A stretch of 64,000 nt of DNA from Phocoena phocoena (GCF_963924675.1 NC_089232.1:38084659-38148658); one strand, 5' to 3'; shown: positions 1-11,663, counted from the first letter of the stretch. The notes: generated from the letters alone by a model not told the origin. Numbers and translations: made by a program.

Positions 1-785
1 GTGACTCCAGGGGTGCAGAGTAGTGGGCAAGAGCATCAGCCACAGGGGCATCAGGGCCCAGGCCCCACGGAGTCGCTCTGGCAGCAGTCTGTGTGGCTCT
101 TTCTCCAGCCCCATCAGGGGCCCAGAGTGTCCCAGGGGTCTCACCCCCGTGAAGAGTCTGACAAGCACAGATTTCTGGAAATGACTCTGCACTGTTCTGC
201 TGCCTAATCTGAAAACAGACGCTGGAGAGAGGCTGACAGGCACATTTTCACCACCCCTAAGTCTCTCAAGTGCAAATGAAGGCCACGTACATTCTTATTC
301 TTTGGATCTGTAATTAAATCTTCATTTAGTAAAAACATATAAAGTTGCAGGGATTTCAATGAACCTGTTCAAGTCATGAATTTGATGAGAATACTTTTCT
401 TGCTCTTTTTCAGTTTTTAATCAGCAATTAAATGTTCATTAGATAATTTCTGAAGTTCTCTGCTCACATATTTTATGAGAAACCTACTCAACAGAAGATT
501 GCACTTTCAGTGTTTCTGGTTTTTAAAAATTTAAGCAGATCATCTTTTTGAATACCTTTCCTTTTCTGGCTTTTTTCTTTTCTGGGCTACACAGTCATAT
601 TTTCTAAACCAATCCCAACGCAACTTGTACTCATTCCCAATGATCTAAGAGTTTACAAAATAAAGTTGTTCTTCTAAAACATTCAAACTTATTGATATTA
701 CAAAGCAAAACACAAGAACTTTAATTAATAAATATAAAACTTAAAAATCAAAAGTATTTAAATAAAGCTGAATTTTTTATTTATA
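1..785. other. Unique non-coding sequence
   Basis: No recognisable repeat or gene. The first 200 bases are GC-richer and contain a 68-codon open frame that runs off the window edge; it has no start context or family similarity that I recognise. After about 300 the DNA becomes AT-rich. Confidence 0.5.
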
Positions 786-800
786 TGTTTTACTTTTCAA

Positions 801-934
801 TATTGCTTCTGTTTTATGTTTTGGTTTTTTGACCCAGAGGCATGGGGGATCTTAGCTCCTTGACCAGGGATCAAACCCACACCCCTTGTATTGGAAGGCG
901 AAGCCTTAACCACTGGACTGCCAGGGAAGTCCCT
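801..934 (-). repeat. Short tRNA-derived SINE (CHR/Bov-tA type), minus strand
   Basis: Read on the minus strand it starts with the 'gggacttccctgg' type head and a tRNA-like A/B box region. It is flanked by the direct repeat TTACTTTTCAAT at about 789-800 and 935-946, a target-site duplication. It lacks the longer CHR-2 body. Confidence 0.8.
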
Positions 935-984
935 TACTTTTCAATTAAATCTTATTAAATATTATTATAAAAATAAAACTTCGG

Positions 985-1192
985 GGCTTCCCTGGTGGCG
1001 CAGTGGTTGAGAGTCCGCTTGCCGATGCAGGGGACACGGGTTCGTGCCCCGGTCCGGGAGGATCCCACGTGCCGTGGAGCGGCTGGGCCCGTGAGCCATG
1101 GCTGCTGAGCCTGCACGTCCGGAGCCTGTGCTCCACAACGGGAGAGGCCACAACAGTGAGAGGCCTGTGTACTGCAAAATAAATAAATAAAT
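985..1192 (+). repeat. CHR-2-type SINE
   Basis: Complete tRNA-derived head, the CHR-2 body with the 'gtccggagcctgtgctcc' block, and an AAAT-repeat tail. The flanking direct repeat AAATAAAACTTCGG at 971-984 and 1193-1206 is exact. It sits directly upstream of the rotatin-like retrocopy, so it landed at or next to the retrocopy's 5' border. Confidence 0.93.
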
Positions 1193-1202
1193 AAATAAAA
1201 CT

Positions 1203-1640
1203 TCGGAATTCTCCGGCGGTGTCTGATTGAGCAGGACGAGATGGGCCTGACGGGGCTTATCGGGAAACTCGGTCATCAGCTGGCCGAGATCAGGGAGCAC
1301 ACTCTCAAGAATATTCTCTGCAAGACTGAGCACAACTTAATCTGCTGCGCTGATCTGTTTCAGGAGAGGCTACTTTTTCTCCATTTGCTGGAATGGTTCA
1401 ATTTTCTGTCTGTTCCAATGAAAGAAGAGGCTCTGAGTCTGTCGAACAGATTGGTTAAGTATCCCCAGCAGTCCAGCATTTGGTTGGTCTTAGTGCAGCC
1501 GAATTCTTATCTAAACTTCATTCTAATGTGGAGCCAAATCTACAGGCCGAAATTGATGGCATTTTGGATGGACTTTTTATTCGTCCTTCAGAAGTTCCGG
1601 AACTATATTCTGCATCTTACCAAACCAGTCAGACTGGTAA
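1203..1640 (+). pseudogene. RTTN: Rotatin (RTTN) N-terminal retrocopy fragment
   Basis: The reading from the ATG at 1241 matches the start of rotatin as I remember it, a large armadillo-repeat protein of centrioles and cilia. Recognisable pieces are [26 protein letters not shown] and, in the next frame, [16 protein letters not shown] followed by SASYQTSQT. About 130 codons run without introns, as expected of a copy made from spliced RNA. One base is missing near 1465 (in the codons for KYPPA), shifting the frame. A short GC-rich 5'-UTR-like stretch precedes the ATG. Similarity stops at about 1637, just before GTAACT, which resembles a splice donor. The copy covers only a small N-terminal part of a protein of over 2000 residues and is certainly not functional rotatin. 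Identification is by recall, not by alignment. Confidence 0.72.
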
Positions 1641-1679
1641 CTCTTTGAAATCAATCAATCAATCTGTTAAAATATAAAT

Positions 1680-2085
1680 ATAGGGGTTCTACTGGTTAAT
1701 TCTAAGGAAAGGGACCTTAGATTTAAAAAAAACACACACACACACAAAAACCTCCCCCCTGCCCCCCGCAACTTGTGTTAATTTACATGAATTTGACCTT
1801 AATTTCCCCTCCTCTAATGTTATACAGAGGAGGATACTTGTGTATTTTTGATTGTTTGGTCAAGGAGCATAAAAGATGCAAGTGACTTTCTTTTTTGTGA
1901 GATTAGTCTGACAGATTTTTTTTTTTAACAATAACAGCAAATTTTTATCGAGCACTCATTACTGTGTGCGGGATGTTGTTTTAAATGTTTTATACTTGCA
2001 TTTTGGAGCTGTGTTCTTCACATAGTGACGATGTTGGCCCTGCTCATGCTTTTGTTATGGGGTCCAATCAAAATGCGCTACACAA
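1680..2085. other. Unique sequence with short CA run
   Basis: Non-coding; includes a short (CA)n at about 1733-1746 and a C-rich run near 1753-1768. I see no gene or classified repeat. Confidence 0.45.
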
Positions 2086-2335
2086 GGTATACTGGCTAAA
2101 ATCAGAGTCAAAGAGACATGGATTTAAGTCCCAGTTCTGCCACTAGTTGTGTGACCTTGGCTAAGGCACTTAATCCCTCCAGGCTTTAGTTTTCTCATCC
2201 AAAAACTGGTACAATAAGCGAGAACATCTTATAGGATTTTTGTGAGGATTAAGTGAGACAGCGTCTGGACAGTGCTCAGCGTATAGTAAGCACAGCGTAT
2301 AGTAAGCACAGAATCCTTGTCTGCTATGGTTACTT
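2085..2335 (+). repeat. MIR SINE
   Basis: Contains the MIR core: 'tcccagttctgccactagttg' region, 'tgtgaccttgg', 'ctcatccaaaaactgg' and 'gtgaggattaagtgag'. Near 2275-2308 a 17-base segment (GCGTATAGTAAGCACA) is present twice in tandem, a local duplication within the MIR tail. Confidence 0.8.
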
Positions 2336-2920
2336 GTTGCTCTTGTTATTTGATGCCCAGTATAGTGCCTTGCTCACAGAAAGCATTTAAATTGATTTGA
2401 AGAAGAGAAAATGCTCTTGAAATGTATGTGATTGAGTAGTAAAAGTATTTAAAAATATATGTTTTTGCTCATTTAATCTGTTAGACCCTGTTTTTTTCCA
2501 TGCCAGTGCTGTACTGCTACTGCTGTGACCCTCGGTCCTGCTGTTAACAAGAACAATAGCAGCTGCCACTTAATGAATTCTGTGATTGTGATTTTTAACA
2601 ATGTATTTTACAATTTCTGTCTAAGCCATAACAAATAAAGTAGAATCTCAAATCATGAAAAAACCACTTCACAGTTCTGGGGTTTTAATGTGCACTTAAT
2701 AAACAAAGCAAGGAATCTGTATTACACTTCAAATACCTTACCACTACAACTACATGTATACAAATGTAAGAAAAATATAATTCTCTAATACGGCAAAATG
2801 TTCCTCAGACACCATGGTATATTTTTACGTAATGGTACCCAACACATCACACCTCCCTGCGTCCAGCTCCTTTGCAATAAGATCAGGAGATAGAGTCTAT
2901 TACCGCTGCTACCTCCTACC
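2335..2920. other. Unique non-coding sequence
   Basis: AT-rich, no confident feature. Short open frames here have no coding character. Confidence 0.4.
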
Positions 2921-3330
2921 TTGGATCTGGGTGTTCCTTAAGGCTTCATTTGGTCAACAGAAGGGACAGAAGTAACACTGTACAACTCCCAAGGCCAGGC
3001 CTTAAGAAGCTTTTGCTTTTGCTCTCTTGGAACATTTCTACCATTATGTGAAAAAGCCCATTCTAGCCCAGAGGATGAAAGGCCATTTGGAGAACTGAGG
3101 TATCCCAGTCAACAGCCAGCATAACTGCCAAACATGTGAACAAAGCCATCCTGGACCATCCAGTCCCAGTTGAGCTGAGCAGCTGCCTAAGTGACCTCAA
3201 TGGAGATCAGAAGAAAAATTGCCCAGCTGCTCCCAGCCCAGAATTGCGAGCAAATAAATTGCTGTTGCTTTAATCCACCAAGTTTCAGTGTGGCTTGTTA
3301 CACAGCAATAGATAACTGACATAGACACCA
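2920..3330 (+). repeat. MaLR/ERVL-type LTR fragment
   Basis: The 3' half carries the typical end of these LTRs: 'gcaaataaattgctgttgc', 'ccaccaagtttc', 'ttgttacacagcaatag' and a terminal ACTGACAT. The 5' border is unclear. Subfamily not assigned. Confidence 0.6.
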
Positions 3331-3635
3331 TGTACAACAGTTGTGAATATTCAGCTTACTTGTGACTGCCTCCAGAATCACAACTTAGACCAAAAAAAGA
3401 AGAAAATAGACTCTTGGCACTATTGAAAAATAATATTTCGTTATGCCAGGACCTGCTGAACTCATGCTCTCTGAGAGGAGGGATGCAACAAAGGAGTATT
3501 TTATCTACAAATATCAGCCCGATAAATTCTTTCTCCCTCCAAAGCAGTGACTGTCTCCTAGGTCAGCAGGGGGTCAGCCCACAATCCTTCACAGCATTTG
3601 GACTCAGCTGTTTTCTGTTTCAAGAAAATAGGAGG

Positions 3636-3844
3636 GGGCTTCCCTGGTGGCGCAGTGGTTGAGAGTCCGCCTGCTGATGCAGGGGACATGGGTTCGCGCC
3701 CTGGTCCGGGAAGATCCCACATGCCACGCGGAGCAGCTGGGCCCGTGAGCCATGGCCGCTGGGCCTGCACGTCCGGAGCCTGTGCTCCGCAACGGGAGAG
3801 GCCACAACAGTGAGAGGCCCGCGTACCTCAAAAAAAAAAAAAAA
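3636..3844 (+). repeat. CHR-2-type SINE
   Basis: Full-length with poly-A tail. Flanked by AAGAAAATAGGAGG at 3622-3635 and 3845-3858 (exact target-site duplication). Open frames on both strands here are SINE translations. Confidence 0.95.
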
Positions 3845-4104
3845 AAGAAAATAGGAGGAAAGGTGGAGACAGTGTTAATCACGAGCTTCCACGTTCAGGG
3901 TTGCAGGTCACACTGTGCCAGCCCAGTGCTGAATGCAAGAGCCCAAGCGAGAAAAAGTCCCGTGTGGCCTTTAATAAATTTAAAGTATAAGGGCCCAGGA
4001 CAGAGGCCTCCTTGTCTGACCTAAGGGTAATCTTACCCTGCCCTCAGTTTGGGGAAATGATTGAGACCTTGTTTCAGGATTTGCCTGTGAACTGTGACTA
4101 GGAA

Positions 4105-4360
4105 AATCTGGTGATGGCCATTAAATGTAAAATATGCCTATCTCTTGATACATCAACCCAGCTTTAGGGAAAACATCCTATAGAAATAAAAGGACCAACA
4201 TATTGAAGTAGCTATGCAAAAATGTTTATCACAAATATTGTTTAAAGTAAGAAAAAGTAGAAACAACATCATTAATAGGTGCTGGTTAAGTCAATCATGG
4301 TCCATCCATATTAGCAAATGTTAGGCAACCTGTTAAAAGGTTGTTACATCTATTGACTTG
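4105..4360 (+). repeat. Old L1/HAL1 fragment
   Basis: The order 'atatgcctatctcttgata', 'ctttagggaaaacatcc', 'gtttatcacaaatattg', 'gtgctggttaagtcaatc' and 'tggtccatccatatta' is typical of old L1/HAL1 3' regions. Diverged. Confidence 0.5.
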
Positions 4361-4771
4361 GAGAGTTTTATTTATGTTTTCATTTACTAAACATTTACCA
4401 AGCATCAGTTATGAACCTGGCAGTCTTCTAAGTACTAGGGATACAGCAGGGAAGAGGACAAGGTTTGTTGCTTATGAAATTCACATCTTAATGGGGAAAG
4501 ACAGACCATAAATAAACAAATAAATAGGCAGTATGTCAGATGGTGTTAAGTGCTATGAAGAATAATGAAGGTGGGTGGGGAGATAGAGTCTGGAAGGAAG
4601 TGAGGGAAGGAGCTCTGTGGCTACCAGGAGGAAGGGCAGTTGAGGCTAAGGAGACAACAAGCGCAAAGGCCCTGATTTGGAAGTGTGCTTGGTAGGATTA
4701 GAAACCTCAAGGAGGCCAGGGTGGTGAAGGGCAGGGCTCAGAGGTGAGATGAGAGAGGAGGGTGGTAGACT

Positions 4772-4773
<2 letters not shown>

Positions 4774-4820
<47 letters not shown>

Positions 4821-4829
4821 TACATGTGC
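4774..4829. repeat. (TG)n microsatellite
   Basis: About 20 uninterrupted TG units, then TATGTGTGTACATGTG. The purine-pyrimidine alternation is a potential Z-DNA former and is likely length-polymorphic. Confidence 0.95.
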
Positions 4830-5017
4830 ACGTCCACGCGCAGATCATGTAGGGTCTTGTAGCCCCTGGTGAGGACTTTGGTTTTACTCTGCATAGGGTG
4901 AGAAGCCACTGGGGGAGTTTTGAGCTGAGGAATAACACGACCTGACTTAGGTTTTTAAAGGATCCCAGCAGCTGCTGTGAGGAGAGTAGACCGAAGGGGG
5001 CAAGAGTGGAAGCAGAG

Positions 5018-5328
5018 GGCTTCCCTGGTGGTGCAGTGGTTAAGAATCCGCCTGCCAATGCAGGGGACACGGGTTCGAGCTCTGGTCCGGGAAGATCCCA
5101 CATGCTGCGGAGCAACTAAGCCGGTGCACCACAACTACTGAGCCTGTGCTCTAAGCCCACGAGCCACAACTACTGAAGCCTGCGAGCCACAACTACTGAA
5201 GCCCGTGCACCTAGAGCCTGTGCTCTGCAACAAGAGAAGCCACCGCCATGAGAAGCCTGCACACTGCAATGAAGACTCAACGCAGCCAAAAATAAAAATA
5301 AAAAATAAATAAATTTATTTAAAAAGAA
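5018..5328 (+). repeat. CHR-1-type SINE
   Basis: tRNA-like head, multiple 'acaactactga' units, AAATAAAT tail. Flanked by near-identical copies of AGTGGAAGCAGAG (about 5005-5017 and 5331-5343), so it inserted into the L2. Confidence 0.93.
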
Positions 5329-5515
5329 AAAGTGGAAGCAGAGAAGAATGAAGAGGTTGCTGCCATGAGAGAGAGAGAGGATGGCGCCTACACAAAGGTG
5401 GAAGCAGCAAGGTGGGGAGAAGCGATGGGATTCTGGATAGGTTTTGAAGGGTTCGGGGGCTGTGGGATGCCCTAATGGAATTGGAGGTGGGTATGAGCAA
5501 GGAGCCAGATGGCCT

Positions 5516-5821
5516 TTATTTATTTATTTTTGGCCACGCCGCGTGACATGAGGGAGCTACTAGCTACGTGGGCTACTCTTCGTTGCAGTGTGCGGGCTTC
5601 TCATTGCAGTGGCTTCTCTTGTTTCAGAGCATGGGCTCTAGGCGCAAGGGCTTCAGTAGTTGTGGATTGCAGGTTCAGTAGTTGTGGCTTGCGGGTTCAG
5701 TAGTTGTGGCTCACAGGCTTAGTTGATCCGCAGCATGTGGGATCTTCCCAGACCAGGGCTCAAACCCATGTCCCCTGCAGTGGCAGGCGGATTCTTAACC
5801 ACTGCGCCACCAGGGAAGTCC
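5516..5821 (-). repeat. CHR-1-type SINE
   Basis: Minus strand, T-rich tail at the left (TTTATTTATTTATTTTTGG) and 'accagggaagtccc' head at the right. The body has a three-fold tandem of a ~22-base unit at about 5650-5715. Confidence 0.92.
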
Positions 5822-5943
5822 CCAAGATTCCTTTTTTACAAAGCTTCTATACCTTTTTAAAATGTTTTAATTTTATATTGGAGTATAGTTGATTTACAAT
5901 GCTGTGTTAGTTTCAGGTGTACAGCAAAGTGATTCAGTTTTAC

Positions 5944-5978
5944 ATATATATAGTTTACATATATATATATATATATAT
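5944..5978. repeat. (TA)n microsatellite
   Basis: Runs of ATATAT in the L1 3' UTR, interrupted by one GTTTAC. Confidence 0.85.
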
Positions 5979-6549
5979 TCTTTTTCAGATTCTTTTCCAT
6001 ATAGGTTATCACAGAATATTGAGTAGAGTTCCCTGTGCTATACAGTAGGTCCTTGTTGATTACCTATTTTATATATAGTAGTGTGTATATGTTATTCCCA
6101 ACCTCCTAATTTATCCCCCCACCCCGTGGCCACCTTTCCCCTTCTGTAACCATAAATTTGCTTTCTAAGTCTGTGAGTCTGTTTCTGTTTTGTAAATAAG
6201 TTCATTTGTATCATTTTTTTAGATTCCACATATAATGATATCATATGGTATTTGTGTTTCTCTATCTGACTTACTTCACTTAGTATGATAATCTCTAGGT
6301 CCATCCACGTTGCTGCAAATGGCATTATTTCATTCTTTTTTATGGCTGAGTAATATTCCATTGTATATATGTACCACATCTTCTTTATCCATTCCTCTGT
6401 CAATGGACATTTAGGTTGCTTCCCTGTTGTGGCTATTACATAGTACTGCAATGAACATTGGGGTGCATGTTTCTTTTTGAAGTATGGTTTTCTCTGGATA
6501 TTTGCCCAGGAGTGGAATTGCCGAATCATTTGGTAGCTTTATTTTTAGG

Positions 6550-6768
6550 TTTTTTTTTTTTGTTGTTTTTTTTTTTGTGGTACACGGGCCCCTCACTGTT
6601 GTGGCCTCTCCCGTTGCAGAGCACAGGCTCCGGATGCGCAGGCTCAGCGGCCATGGCTCACGGGCCCAGCCGCTCCGTGGCATGTGGGATCTTGCCAGAC
6701 CGGGGCACGAACCCATGTCCCCTGCATCGGCAGGCGGACTCTCAACCACTGCGCCACTACGGAAGCCC
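6550..6768 (-). repeat. CHR-2-type SINE inside L1
   Basis: Minus-strand CHR-2 with T-rich left end. A short direct repeat TATTTTTAG (about 6540-6548 and 6769-6777) marks its insertion into the L1, so it is younger than the L1. Confidence 0.93.
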
Positions 6769-8043
6769 TATTTTTAGCTTTTTAAGGAACCTCCATACTG
6801 TTCTCCATAGGGGCTGTACCAATTTACATTCCCACCAACAGTGTAGGAGGGTTCCCTTTTCTCCACACTCTGGCCATTCTAACGGTGTGAGGTGATTGTA
6901 GTTTTGATTTGCATTTCTCTAATAATTAGCGATGTTGAGCATCTTTTCATGTGCTTTTTAGCCATCTGTATGTCTTCTTTGGAGAAATGTCTATTTAGAT
7001 CTTCTGCCCATTTTTTTGATTGTGTTGTTTTTGCTTTGTTTGTTTTTTTTGATATTGGCTGCATGAGCTGTTTGTATATTTTGGAGATTAGTCCATTGTT
7101 GGTCTCATCATTTGCAAATATTTTCTCCCATTCTGTGAGTTGTCTTTTCGTTTTGTTTATGGTTTCCTTTGCTGTGCAAAAGCTTTTAAGTTTAATTAGG
7201 TCCCATTTGTTTATTTTTGTTTTTATTTTCATTACTCTAGGAGGTGGATTCAAAAAGATATTGTTGCAATTTATGTCAAAGAGTGTTCTGCCTATGTTTT
7301 CCTCTAAGAATTTTATAGTATCTGGTCTTACATTTAGGTCTTTAACCCATTTTCAGTTTATTTTTTGTGTATCATGTTAGAGTATGTTCCAATTTCATTC
7401 TTTTACATGTGGCTGTCCAGTTTCCCCAGAACCACTTACTGAAGAGACTGTCTTTTCTCCATTGTATATTCTTGCCTCCTTTGTCATAGATTAACTGACC
7501 ACAGATGAGTAGCTTTATTTCTGGGCTTCCTATCCTGTTCCACTGATCTATAGGTCTGTCTTTGTGCCAGTACCATACTGTTTTGATTACTGTTGTAGCT
7601 TTATAGTATAATCTGAAGTCAAGAAGCCTGATTCCTCTAGCTCTGTTTTTCTTTCTGAAGATTGCTTTGGCTATTCAGGGTCTTTTGTGTTTCCATACAC
7701 ATTAAAAATTTTTTTTGTTCTAGATCTGCCAAAAATGCCATTGGTGATTTGATAGGGATTGCATTGAATCTGTAGATTGCCTTGGGTAATATAGTCATTT
7801 TGACAATACTGATTCTTCCTAAAACTTCTATAACTTTTAATGCCTATTTTAGTTTGTCAGTTGTTCTCTTTCCCATTCAGAAATAATCAGCTTTACTTTA
7901 GGACAAAATTACTTCCTTTTCCTTCAACAAAAATGTATCTCCATCCCTCATACCTTTTTTTTTTTAACCAAAAACACATATCCTACTTTCCTTCCATATA
8001 GAGTTGTTTCCCTTATTATTTTTAGAAGCTTTAATTACATATA

Positions 8044-10433
8044 CAGGCCTACCTCATTTTATTGTACTTCACAGATATTGCATTTTTTTATAAATTGAAG
8101 GTTTGTGGCAACTCCACATCAAGCCAATCTATCAGTGCCATTTTTCCAACAGAAATTGCTCACTTCATGACTTCATGTCTCTGTGTCACATTTTGGTGAT
8201 TCTCACATTTCAAACTTTTTTATTTAATAAATATTTCTTATGATGATCTGTGATCAGCAATCTTTGATGTTACTATTGTAATTGTTCTGGGGCACCACAA
8301 ACCATGCCCATATAAGACATGAACTTAGTTGATAAATATGGCGTGTGTTCTGACTGCTCCACTAACCAGCTGTTCCCCTATCTCTCTCCCTCTCCTCAGG
8401 CCTCCCTATTTTCCAAGACACAACAATATTGAAATTAGGCCAATTAATAACCCTACAATGGCCTCTAAGTGTTCAAGGGAAAAGAAGAATCACAAGTCTC
8501 TCACTTTAAATCAAAAGCTAGAAATGATGAAACTTAGTGAGGAAGGCATATTGAAAGCCAAGATAAGCTGAAAGTGAGACCTCTTGTGCCAGTTAGCCAA
8601 GTTGTGAATGCAAAAGAAAAGTTTTTGAAGGAAATTAACAGTACTACTCCAGTGAACACATGAATGATAAGAAAGATAATCAGCCTCATTGCTGCTATGG
8701 AGAAAGTTTTAGTGGTCTGGATAAAAGATCATACCAGTCACAATGTTCCCTTAAGCCAGAGCCTAATACAGAGCAAAACCCCAATTCTCTTCAATTCTGT
8801 GAAGGCTGAAAGGAGTGAGAAAGATGCAGAAGAAAAGTTTGAAGTTAGCAGAGGTTGTTCATGAGGTTTAATGAAAGAAGCCATCTCCATAACATAAAAG
8901 TGCAGGGTGAAAGAGCAAGTGATGATGTGGAAGCTGCAGCAAGTTATCCAGAAGATCTAGCAAAGATAATTAATGAAGGTGGCTATGTAAACCACAGATT
9001 TTCAATGTAGATGAAACACCTTTCTATTGGAAGAAGATGCCATCTAGGACTTTCATAGCTAGAGAGAAGCCAGCGCCTGCTTCAAAGCTTCAAAGGATAG
9101 GTTGACCCTCTCGTTAGGAGCTAATGCAGCTGGTGACTTTAAATTTGAAGTCAATTCTCATTTACCATTCAAAAAATCCTAGGGCCCTTAAAGATTCTGC
9201 TAAATCTACTTTGCCTATGGTCTATAAATGGAACAACAAAGCCTGGATAACAGCACATCTGTTTACCACATAGTTCACTGAATATTTTAAGACTACTGTT
9301 GAGACCTACTGCTCAGAAAAAGAAATTCCTTTTTAAATGCTACCCTGCCAATGTACCTGGTCACCCAAGAGCTCTGAAGGAGATGTACAATGAGGTTAAT
9401 GTTGTTTTCATGCCTGCTAACACAACATCCATTCTGCAGCCCATGGATCAAGGAGTCATTCAACTTCAACATCTTATTAATTAAGTAATACACTTCATAA
9501 AATGATAGCTGCCATAGATAGTAATTCCTCTGATGGATCTGGGCAAAGTAAACTGAAAAAGTTCTGAAAAGGATTCACCACTCTTGATGTCATTAAAAAC
9601 ACTCATGATTCATGGGAAGAGCCAAAGTATCAACATTAACAGGAGTTTGGAAGAAGTTTGTTCCAACTCTTGAGAGGGTTCAAGACTTCAGTGGAGGGAG
9701 GAAGGAAGGACAGATGTGGTAGAAACAGCAGGAGAACTAGAATTAGAAGTGGAGCCTAAAGACATGACTGAATTGCTGTAAGCTCATGATAGAACTTTAA
9801 AAGTTGAAGGGTTGCTTCTTATGAATAGCAAAGAAAGTGGTTTCTTGAGATGGAATCTACTCCTGGTGAAGATGCTGTGAAAATTGTTGAAATCATTTGA
9901 AGGCAAATGTTGCAAACATTTGAAGGCAACAAAGGATTGAGAAAATTACATACACAGTGACCGGGTTTGAGAGGTTCGACTCCAATTTTGAAAGAAGTTC
10001 TACTCTGGGTAAAATGCTATCAAACAGCATTGTGTGCTACAGAGAAATGGTTTGTGAAAAGAAGAGTCCATCAATGTGGCAAGCTTTATTGCTGTCTTAT
10101 TTTAAGAAACTGCCACAGGCACCCCAGCATTCAGCAGCCACCCCCCTGATCAGTCAGCAGCACCAACACTGAGGCAAGACCCTCCACCAGTAAAAAGATT
10201 ATAATTTGCTAAAGGCTCAGATGATACTTAGCATTCTTTAGCAATAAAGTATTTTTAATTAAGGTATATACATTTTTTCTTTAGACATAATGCTATTGCA
10301 TACCTAATAGACTACAGTATAGTGTAACTATAACTTTTATATGCCCTGAGAAACCAAAAAATTCTTGTGACTCACTTTATTGCAATATTTGCTCTATTGC
10401 AGTGGTCTGGAACCAAACTCCGAGGTACACCTG
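8044..10433 (+). mobile_element. Tigger1 (pogo/Tc1-mariner) DNA transposon, full length, inactive
   Basis: The left terminus CAGGCCTACCTCATTTTATTG and the right terminus (reverse complement beginning CAGGTGTACCTCGG) form inverted repeats. TA flanks both ends (8042-8043 and 10434-10435), the expected target duplication. The 2.39-kb length is close to the autonomous Tigger1 as I remember it. It is one of the few complete copies of anything in this window. It carries no inserted SINE. Confidence 0.93.
8458..10170 (+). pseudogene. Tigger1 transposase, decayed
   Basis: Begins with ATG at 8458, reading MASKCSREKKNHKSLTLNQK, the start of the CENP-B/pogo-type DNA-binding domain. The frame stops after 8571. 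Later pieces are scattered over frames: the 9299-9484 piece includes [19 protein letters not shown], which is the DDE-domain signature of pogo transposases. Several stops and frameshifts separate the parts, so no protein can be made. Confidence 0.88.
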
Positions 10434-10675
10434 TACTAATTAGAATTCTCAATCTTTAAAAACCTTAATTTCTAGTGAAAAATAAGAAGTAAGCAATTGT
10501 GAATTGTCTGTTATACCAACATACTTTAGTTAGGCAAATTTATGAATACATTTCATAATTTCTTAAAATATGCATTTCCTCATAGCTCAGTTTTTCAATG
10601 TGGCACAAAACATGTTTACTAAGAGACTCAAGTATCTTTAGCCTCCAAAATAAAAGGTCAAAAGTAGGTAAACTT

Positions 10676-11021
10676 TGGGCTCTCCTGGTGGCACAGTGGT
10701 TAAGAATCCACCTGCCCGTGCAGCAGACATGGGTTCGAGCCCTGCTCTGGGAAGATCCCACATGCTGCAGAGCAGCTAAGCCCGTGCATCACAACTACTG
10801 AGCCTGTGCTCTAGAGCCTGCAAGCCACAACTACTGAGCCCATGTGCCACAACTATTGAAGCCCACGTGCCTAGAGCCTGTGCTTCACAACAAGAGAAGC
10901 CACAGCAATGAGAAGCCTGAGCACCACAAGGAAGAGAAGCCCCCGCTCACTGCAATTAGAGAAAAGCCTGCACACAGCAATGAAGACCCAATGCAGCCAA
11001 AAATAAAAATAAATAAAAAAT
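10676..11021 (+). repeat. CHR-1-type SINE
   Basis: Longer CHR-1 variant with extra 'agagaagcc' units. Flanked by AAAGTAGGTAAACTT at 10661-10675 and 11022-11036 (exact duplication). Tail AAATAAAAATAAATAAAAAA. Confidence 0.94.
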
Positions 11022-11663
11022 AAAGTAGGTAAACTTAGATTGGTTTTGCAATTAATGTTTCAGTATTTTATCTTATTTGGAAATGATATAGACATTCAAT
11101 GAATTCCCATCATTTAATTTAACTTAGCAAAATTCTAAGGGTAGAAGTTACCAAAGAGACTTAGGAAACTAAGTAGACTTATCATAAAACAGCCATGGCT
11201 AAAAAGTTTACCTGAAACATCTCATTTACATCTATTTAATTCATTTGTTCTTAACAATCATACTCATGAAAATCTCATGATACATTAAAACAGGTAATCA
11301 TTACGTTGTTATTTTTCTTGCTGAAAAATTTTGTAACAGAGATAACATGGTCTTATTTGACCTAGGTAAATTAAAAGTATTATACTTAATGCTGATTACT
11401 CTAACAACATGCCTGTATTAATTAAACCAACAAACTTAAACTACCTTTTACTTACTGAAAATTATCCTAGATCATGTAGATTTGAAAAATATTTGAGTTA
11501 GTTTCTATTATATTTCTGAGACTTAGAAATAATTACTAAGCACATATTTTAAGCCAGTTAAATAGAGCTCTTTTACAAATTAAGTTTGGCAATGCCATCC
11601 AAAAGTAGAAAAATACTATACCTATAACGCACATACATAGACATACATAAAAACAAACAGAGA

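Larger units (their letters stand above)
4375..5510 (+). repeat. L2 LINE 3' region, split by a SINE
   Basis: L2-like blocks: 'ctaagtactagggatacagc', 'gacaaggtttgttgct', 'cacatcttaatgggg', 'gatggtgttaagtgctatg', then 'catgtagggtcttgtagcc' and 'gaagccactgggggagtttt'. A TG microsatellite lies within it and a CHR-1 SINE interrupts it at 5018-5328. The L2 resumes at about 5329. Confidence 0.72.
5857..7870 (-). repeat. L1 3' end, 5'-truncated, minus strand
   Basis: About 1.8 kb of L1 excluding an inserted SINE. Minus-strand frames read the ORF2 C-terminal region, including KKMWYIYTMEYYSAIKKNE and AATWMDLEIIILSEVSQ, with frame breaks. Upstream ORF2 sequence is in the 6879-7253 frame. The 3' UTR with an AT-rich tract is at the left end. 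The element is broken and cannot be active. Confidence 0.92.

Noticed and set aside
6092..7253. 145- and 124-codon minus-strand frames
   Set aside because: These are pieces of L1 ORF2 with frame breaks, not host genes.
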